Shown here piece by piece: positions 51,716-61,511 of a stretch of DNA of 64,000 nucleotides. Position 1 is the stretch's first letter. Each line of letters starts with the position of its first letter. The translations under genes and the position numbers were made by a program. The stretch lies in assembly GCF_003688915.1 (NCBI RefSeq), contig NZ_REFU01000002.1:797016-861015 (forward strand). Reading direction: 5' to 3'. The notes under the pieces are model-generated. The model did no database searches. It had not been told where the DNA came from and was given only the letters and a program-made list of their open reading frames with translations. The stretch is from Rhodococcus sp. SBT000017 (GTDB lineage: Bacteria; Actinomycetota; Actinomycetes; Mycobacteriales; Mycobacteriaceae).

Positions 51716-52752
51716 CGGACAATTCCTATCCCGCGCAGGATCCCGATCATGTCGTCCGCGCGCGCACTCGGCCCTCCGTCTGCAGACACCGACCGCACTG
51801 CGATGTTCGGCGTCGACTCGAAGTACGGGATCAAGCGCTCCCTGAGCAGGGTATTGGCCTTGTCCACGTTCATCGGCACCGACGAGTCGGCATTCGCGAT
51901 GGTGATCAACGCCGGCGCGATGATGTCCACAGCATCCTTCAGCTCCGGATACGGGCCGGACAGTACGTCCCCGACGTACTGTGACATGTACCCCAGGCTG
52001 AAGATCATGTGGACGACGCTGAACAGAACCTCGGACAACCCTCCCGAACGTCTCGGGCCGAGCTCGAGGACACGCTCGACTCCATCACGTTGTGTCACAA
52101 CAGTATTCGAGATACTCTCCGCGGCACCGAGTATCCGATCGATTTCCCCGGTGTTGTCGCCGATATCGGTGAGCGCGGCCCTCGCTGCGAGGTTGATCTT
52201 GTCGACCTCGGCCTGATCGGGAGGAATCGCGGCATTGACGTTGTTCACCGCTTCCTGCAGTTGGACGTAATGGCCGCCGGTCACGATGTTCGACAGTCCG
52301 CGCAGCACGTCCTCGACGTTGTCGGCCGGAACAGTTCGTTCCACGGGAATGACGTCACCGTCGCGAAGGTAGGGCCCACCGGAGCCCGATGCCGAGCTCG
52401 ATCCCGCGCCGGAGGAATCGGCCGGTGGCTGCAGCGAGATGTAGATCTCGCCCAGAATCGACGACTGCCGAAGCTCGGCGACGGTATCGGTGGGTAGCCG
52501 AACATCGGCGGACAGGTCCACCGTCGCCACGGCGGTCGAACCCACCAGCTCGACGGTGTCGAGAACGCCCGCGTCGACGCCCTCGACGATGACCTTCGCC
52601 TTCTCCGGAAGATTGAGCACGCTCGCGAATTCGATTCGCAGAGAATACTTGTCGCCGGCGACATAACTACCGGGTATCGGAAGGTCGGCCGGATCGATGC
52701 TGCACGCCGACAGCAACGCAACACAGCACAGGCCGGTGAGCGCGCGCCTCAT
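51712..52752 (-). CDS. mceE: Mce family lipoprotein E
   Basis: 346 residues from ATG 52752. The signal ends in LSACS (C17), as in Lpr-type MceE lipoproteins. The MCE domain (ASVLNLPEKAKVIVEGVDAG) is followed by an Ser/Gly linker and helices. Overlaps mceD by 4 bp. Confidence 0.88.
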   Translation of the reverse strand: MRRALTGLCCVALLSACSIDPADLPIPGSYVAGDKYSLRIEFASVLNLPEKAKVIVEGVDAGVLDTVELVGSTAVATVDLSADVRLPTDTVAELRQSSILGEIYISLQPPADSSGAGSSSASGSGGPYLRDGDVIPVERTVPADNVEDVLRGLSNIVTGGHYVQLQEAVNNVNAAIPPDQAEVDKINLAARAALTDIGDNTGEIDRILGAAESISNTVVTQRDGVERVLELGPRRSGGLSEVLFSVVHMIFSLGYMSQYVGDVLSGPYPELKDAVDIIAPALITIANADSSVPMNVDKANTLLRERLIPYFESTPNIAVRSVSADGGPSARADDMIGILRGIGIVR

Positions 52753-53858
52753 CGCCAACCCGCCGAACCGAGGATCAGCTGCACCAATCCGACATCGATG
52801 ACGTCGCCTCGTTGCTGGTCCGCCGAGCACGTCGGCCTGTACTTGTTGAGCAGAGCGCAGACCTCGTTGGGAGAGTTGGTATCGATCTCGAATTGCGGCG
52901 GGTGATAGATCACGCGCCCGCTCTTGGAATCGTTGTCGTACATCGTCATCAAGTTCTCGCCTATGGTCGGCACCTGTTCGAGGATGTCCTTGATATCGCC
53001 CACCCGCCCGAGCAGTACATCGACCACCGGCACCACCTGGTCGAGAAATCCGTAGACCTTGTCGTCGTACTTCGCGACGTTGCGCGCCAGTGGCGGAATG
53101 AACTCGGTGGTCAAAGCGACTGTGGTCCCGAAGGCTTGGGTGAACTCCGACAGCGTGATCATTCCCCGCTTCAGATTGTCGAGCAGCTTCGCCACCTCGG
53201 GCCAGCTCACCACGAACGTGTCGATCAGACCGTCGAGGTTGTCGATCAGTCGACGCACGGTGGTATCCCGGTCGGCCGGATCGCCGACCAGCTGGGCCAA
53301 TTGTCGAAGACTCTCATTGAGCTGGGTGCCGGAGCCACGTAGCGAACCGTCGACCGACCGCAATGTGTCACCCAGGATCTGCTCGTGATTGCCCTCGGCG
53401 TCCGCCGGACCGAGCAGGTCCAACGCCAGCCCCGACACGGCGTCGAGCGTGTCACTGATCCCCAGCGGTGTTCTGGTGCGTTCCAACGGAATACAGCTCG
53501 ACCGATCGAACTCCGGGCCGTCGATGTACGGCTGCGTGAATTCCACATGGCGGTCGGTGACGATCGAACTCGACAGTGTCACGGCCCCCACCCCGGCGGG
53601 CAGCCGGAGGCCACCGTCGACATCCATCGTGACCAGCACCGCGGTGTCGGTGTTCTCGATGTTCGTCACCGTTCCGACGACCACGCCGAGCATCATGACC
53701 GAATTACCCTCGTACAAACCGACCGTGTCGGTGAACTCGGCACACATCGAGGAAGTGCCCGAGCCGGTGTCGATGACAGCGGTCGCGGACGCGACCGAGC
53801 CGACGAGCGTGACGACGACTGCCGCCGCCACGGCGATCCGTACCGATCTGCGGTTCAT
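52749..53858 (-). CDS. mceD: Mce family protein D
   Basis: 369 residues from ATG 53858. One N-terminal helix, the MCE domain (TVGLYEGNSVMMLGVVVGTV) and long helical regions. A Cys-containing C-terminus (YRPTCSADQQRGD). Overlaps mceC by 1 bp. Confidence 0.88.
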   Translation of the reverse strand: MNRRSVRIAVAAAVVVTLVGSVASATAVIDTGSGTSSMCAEFTDTVGLYEGNSVMMLGVVVGTVTNIENTDTAVLVTMDVDGGLRLPAGVGAVTLSSSIVTDRHVEFTQPYIDGPEFDRSSCIPLERTRTPLGISDTLDAVSGLALDLLGPADAEGNHEQILGDTLRSVDGSLRGSGTQLNESLRQLAQLVGDPADRDTTVRRLIDNLDGLIDTFVVSWPEVAKLLDNLKRGMITLSEFTQAFGTTVALTTEFIPPLARNVAKYDDKVYGFLDQVVPVVDVLLGRVGDIKDILEQVPTIGENLMTMYDNDSKSGRVIYHPPQFEIDTNSPNEVCALLNKYRPTCSADQQRGDVIDVGLVQLILGSAGWR

Positions 53859-54868
53859 CAGCACACCCTCCCCGGCAACGGAATACACACGCCGACGCCG
53901 ACGACCGTGTCCTGTGACCGATCGACGACGGGACCTTCACCACCGCCGATCAGGGCGGACAGGCCGTCCGCGCTTTCCTTCATGGTCGTGATCGCCCCGT
54001 CGACATCACCCAGCTGAGCGAACAGCTTCTGCGTGATCTCTTCGAGCTGGACGATCGACGGCTCCAGCCCCTTCTCGAATGCGACCACGGGGCGGTGGAA
54101 GAGCTCGAAGAGTCTTCCGAGGAGGTCGAAGGCACTGACGACCTCTGCGCGCTTGTCGCCGAATCCTTTGGTCAGGGTGCCGAGCTCACGTACGAGTTCG
54201 GTGAGCATGACACGATCGGCGGCCAACGCGCCGACGTACTCGTCGGACACCACGAGCCCGCGTTCGAGTTGGTCGGTGCGGGTGGCGATCACGTCGGTGA
54301 GCGAGCTCAGATTGTCCACGATGGCACGCGTCGACTGTGGCTGCGTACCGACTGCCCGGTCCAACTCGGCGACCGTCTGTCGCAACGTCGGACCGTCGAT
54401 ATCGCGGACCAACGGTGTCACCTGTTGGATCGCGTCGGACAGTTCGTAGGGAAGTTCGACCCGTTCCGGTGGGATCGGTGCCGACCCGAGCTCGTCGTCA
54501 CCGTGCGAGGTGAGCATCACGTAGTGACCCCCGATGGGAGTCAGCAACTTCACTGTCAGGGTCGAGGCATCACCGACGAAAACGTCGGAGTCGACACTGA
54601 ATTGGACGTCGACATGTGCACCTGCCAGCTGAACCGAGCGCACCGAACCGACCGAGATACCGGCGATCCTGATGTCGTCGCCCGGCTTCACACCGGCCGC
54701 GGAGCCGAACTCCGCGGTATACGTCCGCTCGCCGAGCGGGATCGTGTACAGCGCAGCCGCGACGAGAACGAGCACCACGGCGAACGCGACACCGACCGCA
54801 CCCCAGAACACATGCGTCTTGTTCTCCGACTGCTCGTCGCGAACGCCCTTGCGAACCACGCGTGTCAT
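53858..54868 (-). CDS. mceC: Mce family protein C
   Basis: 336 residues from ATG 54868 (54874 possible). One helix at residues about 22-41, the MCE domain (AAGVKPGDDIRIAGISVGSV) and coiled helices. Overlaps mceB by 4 bp. Confidence 0.88.
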   Translation of the reverse strand: MTRVVRKGVRDEQSENKTHVFWGAVGVAFAVVLVLVAAALYTIPLGERTYTAEFGSAAGVKPGDDIRIAGISVGSVRSVQLAGAHVDVQFSVDSDVFVGDASTLTVKLLTPIGGHYVMLTSHGDDELGSAPIPPERVELPYELSDAIQQVTPLVRDIDGPTLRQTVAELDRAVGTQPQSTRAIVDNLSSLTDVIATRTDQLERGLVVSDEYVGALAADRVMLTELVRELGTLTKGFGDKRAEVVSAFDLLGRLFELFHRPVVAFEKGLEPSIVQLEEITQKLFAQLGDVDGAITTMKESADGLSALIGGGEGPVVDRSQDTVVGVGVCIPLPGRVC

Positions 54869-55872
54869 TTGCACACCACCAAATTTTGTCCGCCGAGCAC
54901 TATCTGTCCGATGCCCGGAATGTCCTGTCGGCCTTGACTGCAGGAGTAGGTCTGGGCACCCGGATCGGGAATGCTCGCGTTGAGCCCGGTCAGCAGTGAC
55001 GGGGTGAGCGCGAGCAACTCGGTCACCTGATCGGTCTGCGGCAGTAGCCGTCGCAGTGCTCCGTCGACCGGTGCATAGCTGTTGTCGTACGCATCTTGCA
55101 GGCTCTCCAGCAAGCCGACCAGTGGTCCGAGTCCGTAGTTCGCCTGATCCAGCGACGCCAGCACGCCGTCCATCTGGGTGCTCAACCTCGATACCAGACC
55201 ATGCAGCTCTTCGAGGAGATCGGCGACCGCCGCCGACTGTCCGCCGATCGAGTCCGAGATCTGGCCGAGATTGTCGATCAGCAGTCCGATGATCGACTCT
55301 CGCTGAACGGCGAACTGGGTGATGCGATCCACGTCCCGCAGTACCGGAGCGAGTCCGGAACCGTCACCCTGCACCATACGGAGGATGTTCTCGGTGAACT
55401 GATTGAGCTGGGCGGTGTCGAGGGTGTCGAAGATCGGTTTGAAACCGTTGAACAGCGTGGAGATGTCGAACGATGGAATCGAGTACTCGAGCGGAATCGT
55501 CTCGCCGGACGCCAGCGGAGCACCGGTGGCCGCATCCTTCTGGATCAGCTCGACATATCGCTGCCCCAGGAGATTCTGATAGCGGACAGCAGCCTGTGTG
55601 TTGGCGAAGATCGGTCGCCGGCCTTCGATCTCGAATCCGACTCGGGCAATGGCTCCGTCGAGTTCGACCGACGAGACCTTGCCGATCTGCACCCCGGACA
55701 TGCGCACGTCGTCACCGACGTACAACCCGGACACATCGTCGAACTCCGCGCCGTAGGACGACAACGGTCCGCTGACCGGGGTACGAAGTGCGGCCACGAT
55801 GATCACGGCACACACCGCGGTCACCGTGAAGAAGGCGAGCAGTTTGACGGCCGGGCCCGCTACCTTCTTCAT
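54865..55872 (-). CDS. mceB: Mce family protein B
   Basis: 335 residues. One N-terminal helix, the MCE domain (VSGLYVGDDVRMSGVQIGKV) and a C-terminal Cys-containing end (CSQGRQDIPGIGQIVLGGQN). Overlaps mceA and mceC by 4 bp each. Confidence 0.88.
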   Translation of the reverse strand: MKKVAGPAVKLLAFFTVTAVCAVIIVAALRTPVSGPLSSYGAEFDDVSGLYVGDDVRMSGVQIGKVSSVELDGAIARVGFEIEGRRPIFANTQAAVRYQNLLGQRYVELIQKDAATGAPLASGETIPLEYSIPSFDISTLFNGFKPIFDTLDTAQLNQFTENILRMVQGDGSGLAPVLRDVDRITQFAVQRESIIGLLIDNLGQISDSIGGQSAAVADLLEELHGLVSRLSTQMDGVLASLDQANYGLGPLVGLLESLQDAYDNSYAPVDGALRRLLPQTDQVTELLALTPSLLTGLNASIPDPGAQTYSCSQGRQDIPGIGQIVLGGQNLVVCK

Positions 55873-56906
55873 CGGTTCGCCTCCTCGTGTGCGGCAACGG
55901 CTCCGGCCAGATTGGGCATGGTCTCGACGATCAGGTCGAGTTGCAACTGCGGCTTCCCATCCACGACGGGGAAAGCGTCGGAGATGCCGTCGAGCACCTG
56001 CGGAACCCGGTTGTAGCTGGGCGCGAACGTGCCGATCGACGCTGTGATGGGCACCAACAGATCCAATACGGTCGACAGCAGCGGCGTCAGGTCCGGATTG
56101 TTCTTCTTCAGCAAATCGCCCACCGGAACCAGCAACTGATCGCTGAGGCCGTCGTTGGCCGCGATGGTCCTCGCCCTGTCTGTGGGTGCCTCCACGTAGG
56201 CGCTCTTGTCCACCACTCCCACCACCAGATCGAGCAGGGGCGGGATCAGATTGCCGATTCCCTCACCCAGCTCGGCACCACGATGCAGCTTCCAGGCCAA
56301 CGGATCGATCTGATTGTTCGCCATCATCTGTGCGGTGTCGAAGAACGGCTTCAGACTTCGGCTCACCTCGACCGACGTGTTCGCCAAGAGATCCAGCAGG
56401 TTCTGTACTTGCTCGGTGTCGAGAACCTCGGTGAGGTCGGCGACTCGGCGGAACACTCCGGTCACCGTTGCGCCCCGCAGGTCTCCCGACACTTCGAGAG
56501 TCGAGTTGTCGGCGAGTCGATTGCCCGTCCCATCCGATAGCAATTCGATTGCCGTGGAACCGAATACGTTCGAGGACGAGAACTGGGCCTGCATGGTGTC
56601 GGTGAGCTCGCCGGCCTGACTCGGATCGATCTCGAGTTCGAGTCTCTGATGGCCGAAGCCGACGGTCTCGATGTGGTCCACGGTGCCGATCGACAGACCA
56701 CGGAACTTCACCTCCGACCCGGGGGTCAGCCCGTCCCCGACCGACGCCGCATCGAGCGTCAACTCGAAGGGCGACTCGAAGGCCCCGCGCGCATACGCGG
56801 TGAGGCCGCAGGCGATTACGGCCACGACCACGGCGACCGCCAGCCCGCGCACACGGAGCGCGGCGGGACCGGCCGATCGCCCCGTCAGATCGTCGAACAC
56901 TGCCAT
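55869..56906 (-). CDS. mceA: Mce family protein A
   Basis: 345 residues from ATG 56906. N-terminal helix (AVAVVVAVIACGLTAYA), MCE domain (GDGLTPGSEVKFRGLSIGTV) and long helices. It follows yrbEB by 2 bp and is the first Mce gene of the operon. Confidence 0.88.
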   Translation of the reverse strand: MAVFDDLTGRSAGPAALRVRGLAVAVVVAVIACGLTAYARGAFESPFELTLDAASVGDGLTPGSEVKFRGLSIGTVDHIETVGFGHQRLELEIDPSQAGELTDTMQAQFSSSNVFGSTAIELLSDGTGNRLADNSTLEVSGDLRGATVTGVFRRVADLTEVLDTEQVQNLLDLLANTSVEVSRSLKPFFDTAQMMANNQIDPLAWKLHRGAELGEGIGNLIPPLLDLVVGVVDKSAYVEAPTDRARTIAANDGLSDQLLVPVGDLLKKNNPDLTPLLSTVLDLLVPITASIGTFAPSYNRVPQVLDGISDAFPVVDGKPQLQLDLIVETMPNLAGAVAAHEEANR

Positions 56907-56908
56907 CT

Positions 56909-57781
56909 CTACCCCGAAATCCTTATGCCCGAGTCGAATCCCCACAGGACCAACGTCATGATCATGTCCAGAACCACCACCGCAACGAGGCTGGCTCTGA
57001 TGGCGCGTCCAGACGCGCGGCCGACACCTTCCGGACCGCCCGAGGCGTAGTAACCCTGATAGCCGTGGATCAGGATGATCGTCACGACGAACACCGCGGC
57101 TTTCAGCAGCGAGAAGAGAACGTCGAGCGGCTGCAGGAATGCGCTGAAGTAGTGGTCGTAGGTGCCGGAGGACTGTCCGCCGACCACGCGAACCACCACG
57201 GCGCACGACAGGTAGCTCAGAATGAGCGTCAGCAGGTAGAGCGGCACGATCGTGACGATTCCCGCGATGACCCGGGTGGTCACGACGAACGGCATCGACT
57301 GTATGCCTTGAGCTTCGAGGGCATCGATCTCTTCCGAGATACGCATCGCGCCGATCTCGGCCGTCATCCGGCATCCTGCCTGCGTCGCGAATCCGATCGC
57401 CGCGATCATCGGGGCCAGTTCGCGAGTGCTGGCGTACGCCGAGATGAAACCGGTCAACGGCTCCATCCCCACCATGCCGAGGGAATTGAATCCTTCGATT
57501 CCGACGGATGCACCCACCGCGACACCCAGCACGACGAGGACCGACACCGTCCCGCCACCGACGATGAGTTTCCCACTGCCCCAGGTGATGTCACTGAGAA
57601 TGAGCAGCATCTGGCGCCGATAGGAGCGGACGGTATGCGGGATGGCGGTGAGCACCTTGACGCAGAACGTCAGTTGATGACCCAGCATTTCGAGAACGTC
57701 GAACGGCTTGCGTCCGAGATACCTGACGCTGCGGGTGAGGTGAGCGGTGCCGTGCACGGTGTAGCGAGAAGGAGTGGCCAT
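56909..57781 (-). CDS. yrbEB: MlaE/YrbE-type ABC permease B
   Basis: 290 residues from ATG 57781. Five to six hydrophobic helices and the MlaE motif (EIGAMRISEEIDALEAQGIQ). It pairs with YrbEA to form the membrane core that moves lipids through the Mce complex. No frameshift is seen. Confidence 0.9.
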   Translation of the reverse strand: MATPSRYTVHGTAHLTRSVRYLGRKPFDVLEMLGHQLTFCVKVLTAIPHTVRSYRRQMLLILSDITWGSGKLIVGGGTVSVLVVLGVAVGASVGIEGFNSLGMVGMEPLTGFISAYASTRELAPMIAAIGFATQAGCRMTAEIGAMRISEEIDALEAQGIQSMPFVVTTRVIAGIVTIVPLYLLTLILSYLSCAVVVRVVGGQSSGTYDHYFSAFLQPLDVLFSLLKAAVFVVTIILIHGYQGYYASGGPEGVGRASGRAIRASLVAVVVLDMIMTLVLWGFDSGIRISG

Positions 57782-57782
57782 C

Positions 57783-58584
57783 TCAGCCCAACTTCTGTGG
57801 CATGAACATCGCGACGACCTGCGTGATCACGACGTTGACGGTGAACGCGGACACCACACCGAGCACCACGGAGGCGTTCACCGCGTTCGCGACCCGCGGG
57901 GTCCGTGGGCGGCGGACAACCCGCGCTGGCAGGCGACGACGATGACGATGACGCCGAATATCTCGGTCTTCACCAGGGCGACGACGAGGTCCGCCACCGA
58001 GGCGAAGGACGCGAACGAGCTGATGTAGCTGCCGGGCGTCCCACTCTGAAAGCCGACGTTGATCGCATAGCCCGCGGCCAAGCCCATGAAGATGATGAGG
58101 ATGCACAGGAACGGCGCCACCAGCAGGATGGCTGCCAGCCGCGGCGCGACAAGCCTGCGAATCGGGTCGATTCCCATCGTCGACAATGCGTCGATCTCGT
58201 CGCGGATGGTGCGTGCCCCCAGATCGGCAGCGACCGCCGCGCCTGCGGCACCGCCCAACAACAGCGCCGCAACGATCGGGGCACCTTGGCGGATCACCCC
58301 GAGGCCACCCGCTGCTCCTGCGATGGATGTCGCGCCGATCTGATCGGTGAGACTGCCGACCTGGACGGACACGATGACGCCGAACGGAATGGATACCAGT
58401 ACTGCGGGAACCACTGTGACGGTGACGACGAACCAGGCCTGGTCGATGGTGTCACGCCACGGATGACGCAGCGTGACGATATCTCGCGCGAGGTGAACGA
58501 AGGCCAGTACGCCCAGCTCCAGAGTTTGACCGAACGTTCTGAATCCACCGGAAACCCGCCGCTGACGCGTGCGAGCGTCGACAT
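57783..58584 (-). pseudogene. yrbEA: MlaE/YrbE-type ABC permease A with two apparent frameshifts
   Basis: The central part is intact (DLGARTIRDEIDALSTMGID). The N-terminus from ATG 58584 (MSTLARVSGG) is in another frame and joins the body only if one G is added at the CCC run 58555-58557. The C-terminus (VANAVNASVVLGVVSAFTVN to a stop at 57783) is also in another frame and joins if one G is added at CCC 57893-57895. Both look like single-base losses in short runs. The gene is essential to the operon, so sequencing error is more likely than decay. A TTG start at 58596 is also possible. Confidence 0.75.
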
Positions 58585-58670
58585 CGGCGACGACAATTCC
58601 CCACCCCCCAGCTCGTGTTCGGCGCGACTCCCCTCGCGCAGAAACGAAAGCTACCAGCCGACAACCGACC

Positions 58671-58690
58671 AAGTGACGTTTTCATCACTT
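58671..58690. promoter_or_regulatory. candidate operator upstream of the mce operon
   Basis: AAGTGACGTTTTCATCACTT has 8-bp arms with one mismatch around TTTT. It lies 87 bp upstream of the yrbEA start, in the gap before the divergent M48 gene. The binding regulator is unknown; the remaining 170 bp to the M48 start show nothing else clear. Confidence 0.45.
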
Positions 58691-58857
58691 GATGGGCTAT
58701 GACTGATCACAGACTTCCGGTGAGTCGATCGGGGCTCGGCACGGTGATCGAGCGTTCGGACGTCACAGTGTGGCGCGGGCCGATGAGCTTCGAGTTCGGA
58801 CCGCTTGCCCCGCTTTACTGATACTTTGGATTCTCATCGACTGCTGGGAGAAACAGT

Positions 58858-59907
58858 TTGACCACCCCTCCGGATCGCACCCGCATCGAATTCCCCGACA
58901 TCTCCTCTCGCACCTGGGAACACCCGTCCGATCGCGCCGCCCTGGTCACCCTGCGCACCCTCAAAGGTTTCGACACCGTTCTGCGCACACTGTCCGGGCT
59001 GCTGCGCGAGCGACAGCATCGACTGATGTACCTCGCCACCGCAGTGCGCGTCGACGAACGGCAGTTCAAGGACCTCAACGACCTACGTAGCGACTGCGTG
59101 CAGATTCTCGGTGCCGAGGAAACACCCGAACTCTTCGTGGTGCAGTCGCCGATGGTCAATGCGTTCACGATCGGCATGGACCGACCCTTCATCGTCCTGA
59201 CCACCGGCATGCTCGACATCATGACCTACGAGGAGCAGCGGTTCGTCGTCGGTCACGAGCTGGGCCACGCACTGTCCGGTCACGCGGTGTACCGCACCGT
59301 GTTGATGCATCTGATGCGCCTCGCCGGCACCGTCGGCTGGGTTCCGGTGGGCGGTTGGGCGCTACGTGCGGTCATCGCCGGGCTGATGGAATGGCAGCGC
59401 AAGTCCGAATTGTCCGGCGACCGAGCAGGTTTGCTGTGCGGGCAGGACGTACACACCGCAATCCGGGTACAGCTGAAGTTGGCGGGCGGCGCACGAATCA
59501 GCGAGATCGACGTCGACGCCTTCCTCGCTCAGGCCGCCGAGTACGAGGCCAGTGGGGATCTGCGCGACGGCGTGCTCAAGCTGCTCAACCTCGAACTCCT
59601 CTCGCACCCGTTCTCGGTGCTGCGCGCCGCAGAGTTGAAGAAGTGGGTCGACAACGGCGAGTACGCGGCCGTACTTCGCGGCGACTACCCGCGCAGGTCC
59701 ACCGACCACGAGGCCAAGGTCTCGGAGGAATTCCGCAACGCAGCGCGCACGTACAAGAACAACTTCGACACCTCGGAGGACCCGCTGATCAAGACGGTGC
59801 GAGACATCGGAAGTGGCTTCACCGGAGCCGTCGATGCCGTCGGCAACGGAATCGGCGACGTGGCGTCGGACATCAAGGGGCGCTTCGATCACTGGCGAAA
59901 GTCGTAG
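58858..59907 (+). CDS. M48-family zinc metallopeptidase
   Basis: 349 residues from TTG 58858 with GGGAGAAA upstream. The zinc motif HELGH (H133, E134, H137) and the third ligand E184 in [10 protein letters not shown] are intact. Hydrophobic segments near residues 150-175 suggest membrane association. The C-terminal region is charged. Divergent from the mce operon and ends at a terminator shared with lpd. Confidence 0.88.
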   Translation: MTTPPDRTRIEFPDISSRTWEHPSDRAALVTLRTLKGFDTVLRTLSGLLRERQHRLMYLATAVRVDERQFKDLNDLRSDCVQILGAEETPELFVVQSPMVNAFTIGMDRPFIVLTTGMLDIMTYEEQRFVVGHELGHALSGHAVYRTVLMHLMRLAGTVGWVPVGGWALRAVIAGLMEWQRKSELSGDRAGLLCGQDVHTAIRVQLKLAGGARISEIDVDAFLAQAAEYEASGDLRDGVLKLLNLELLSHPFSVLRAAELKKWVDNGEYAAVLRGDYPRRSTDHEAKVSEEFRNAARTYKNNFDTSEDPLIKTVRDIGSGFTGAVDAVGNGIGDVASDIKGRFDHWRKS

Positions 59908-59933
59908 CGCCGGAGCAGGACCCACGAACGAGA

Positions 59934-59967
59934 AAGGGCGGCGACCACCGAAGTGGTCGCCGCCCTT
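59934..59967. terminator. bidirectional terminator between M48 and lpd
   Basis: A perfect 15-bp stem AAGGGCGGCGACCAC with a 4-base CGAA loop. It sits between the convergent M48 and lpd genes. Confidence 0.85.
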
Positions 59968-59982
59968 GTCGTTCCGTGAAGA

Positions 59983-61396
59983 TCAGAAGTTGATCATGTG
60001 GCCTGCGAGGCCGTGGATAGCTTCCTGCAGTGCCTCCGACAGCGTCGGGTGCGTGTGGACGTTGCGTGCGAGCTCGTTGACCGTGAGGTCCCATTTCTGG
60101 GCGAGGGTCAGCTCGGGCAACAGCTCGGACACGTCCGGTCCGATGAGGTGTCCGCCGAGCAGTTCGCCGTGCTCGGTGTCGGCGATGAGCTTGACGAAGC
60201 CGGTGGCGTCGCCCAGTCCGTGCGCCTTGCCGTTTGCGGCGAACGGGAAGTTCGCGACCTTGATGTCGGAACCGCGGCCTGAGCCTCTTCGCGGCCTGGT
60301 CCTCGGTGAGGCCGAAGCTGGCCACCTGCGGCTGGCAGAACGTCGCGCGCGGCATCATGCGGTAGTCGTCGATCGGCAATGTCTCTGCGCCGCCGATGGT
60401 TTCGGCAGCCACGACGGCCTGCGCCTCCGCCACGTGGGCGAGTTGAAGCTTGGCCGTGACGTCGCCGATGGCGTAGATGTGCGGCACGTTGGTCTGCATC
60501 GTGTCGGTGATGCCGATGGCACCGCGATCGGTGAGCTCGACGCCGGTCTTCTCGAGGCCGAATCCGTCGACGCGGGGCGCGAAGCCGACGGACTGCATCA
60601 CCTTGTCGACAGTGAAGGTTTCGCTCTCACCGGACTTGTTGTGCTTGATCGCAACGGTGACCTTGGAGCCGTCGTCGTCGATGCTCTGCACGCCTGCGCC
60701 GGTGATGACCTTGACGCCGAGCTTCTTGTACTGCTTCTCGATTTCCTTCGAGACGTCCTTGTCCTCGTTGGGGAGCGCGCGATCGAGGAACTCGACGATG
60801 GTGACGTCGACTCCGTAGTTCTTGAGGACGTAGCCGAACTCCATGCCGATAGCACCGGCACCGACGATGAGGATCGAACCCGGCAGGTCCTTCGTCATGA
60901 TCTGCTCTTCGTACGTGACGACGTTCTCGCTCAGTTCGGTGCCGGGAAGCAGCTTGGTGGTGCTGCCCGTCGCGATGATCGCGTTGTCGAACGTGATCGT
61001 CTCGGTGCCACCCTTGGTCAGCTCGACCTCGATGGTGTTGGCATCGGTGAACGTGCCCTTGCCGTCGTACTCGGGGATCTTGTTCTTCTTCATCAGGAAG
61101 TGGATGCCCTTGACGCGGCCGTCGGCAACCTTGCGGCTCCGATCGAACGCTGCCCCGAAGTCGAAGGAGGCTTCACCCGAGATGCCGAACAGCTTGGCCT
61201 CTTTGGTGAAGAGGTGCGCCAGCTCGGCGTTACGGAGAAGTGCCTTCGAAGGGATGCAGCCGACGTTCAGGCACACACCGCCCCAGTACTTCTTCTCGAT
61301 GATGGCAGTGCTGAGTCCGAGTTGTGCCGCGCGGATTGCAGCGACGTACCCACCGGGACCGGCTCCGAGGACAACGACGTCATAGTGTGAGGTCAC
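59983..61396 (-). pseudogene. lpd: dihydrolipoamide dehydrogenase with a frameshifted C-terminal part
   Basis: From ATG 61396 the FAD motif ([20 protein letters not shown]), the redox pair C42-x4-C47 ([10 protein letters not shown]) and the NAD domain ([16 protein letters not shown]) are intact. At about 60275-60300 the frame breaks after TEDQAAK. The dimer domain continues in another frame ([20 protein letters not shown]) and ends GHMINF at 59983. Adding two G bases gives a smooth join of the type KEAQAAGSDIKVA. The intact enzyme would be about 471 residues, the normal length. It is the E3 component of 2-oxoacid dehydrogenases and presumably essential. Confidence 0.85.
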
Positions 61397-61511
61397 GAGT
61401 CCCGAGCGTAGTCGTGCTGTCCGACGCTCGCTCGACCTGGTCTTCGTTACCAGCCGGTAGCCACGCGAGCGCCGACCACCCCGACGGCCCGAGTGCTGCT
61501 AGAACTGTGGA

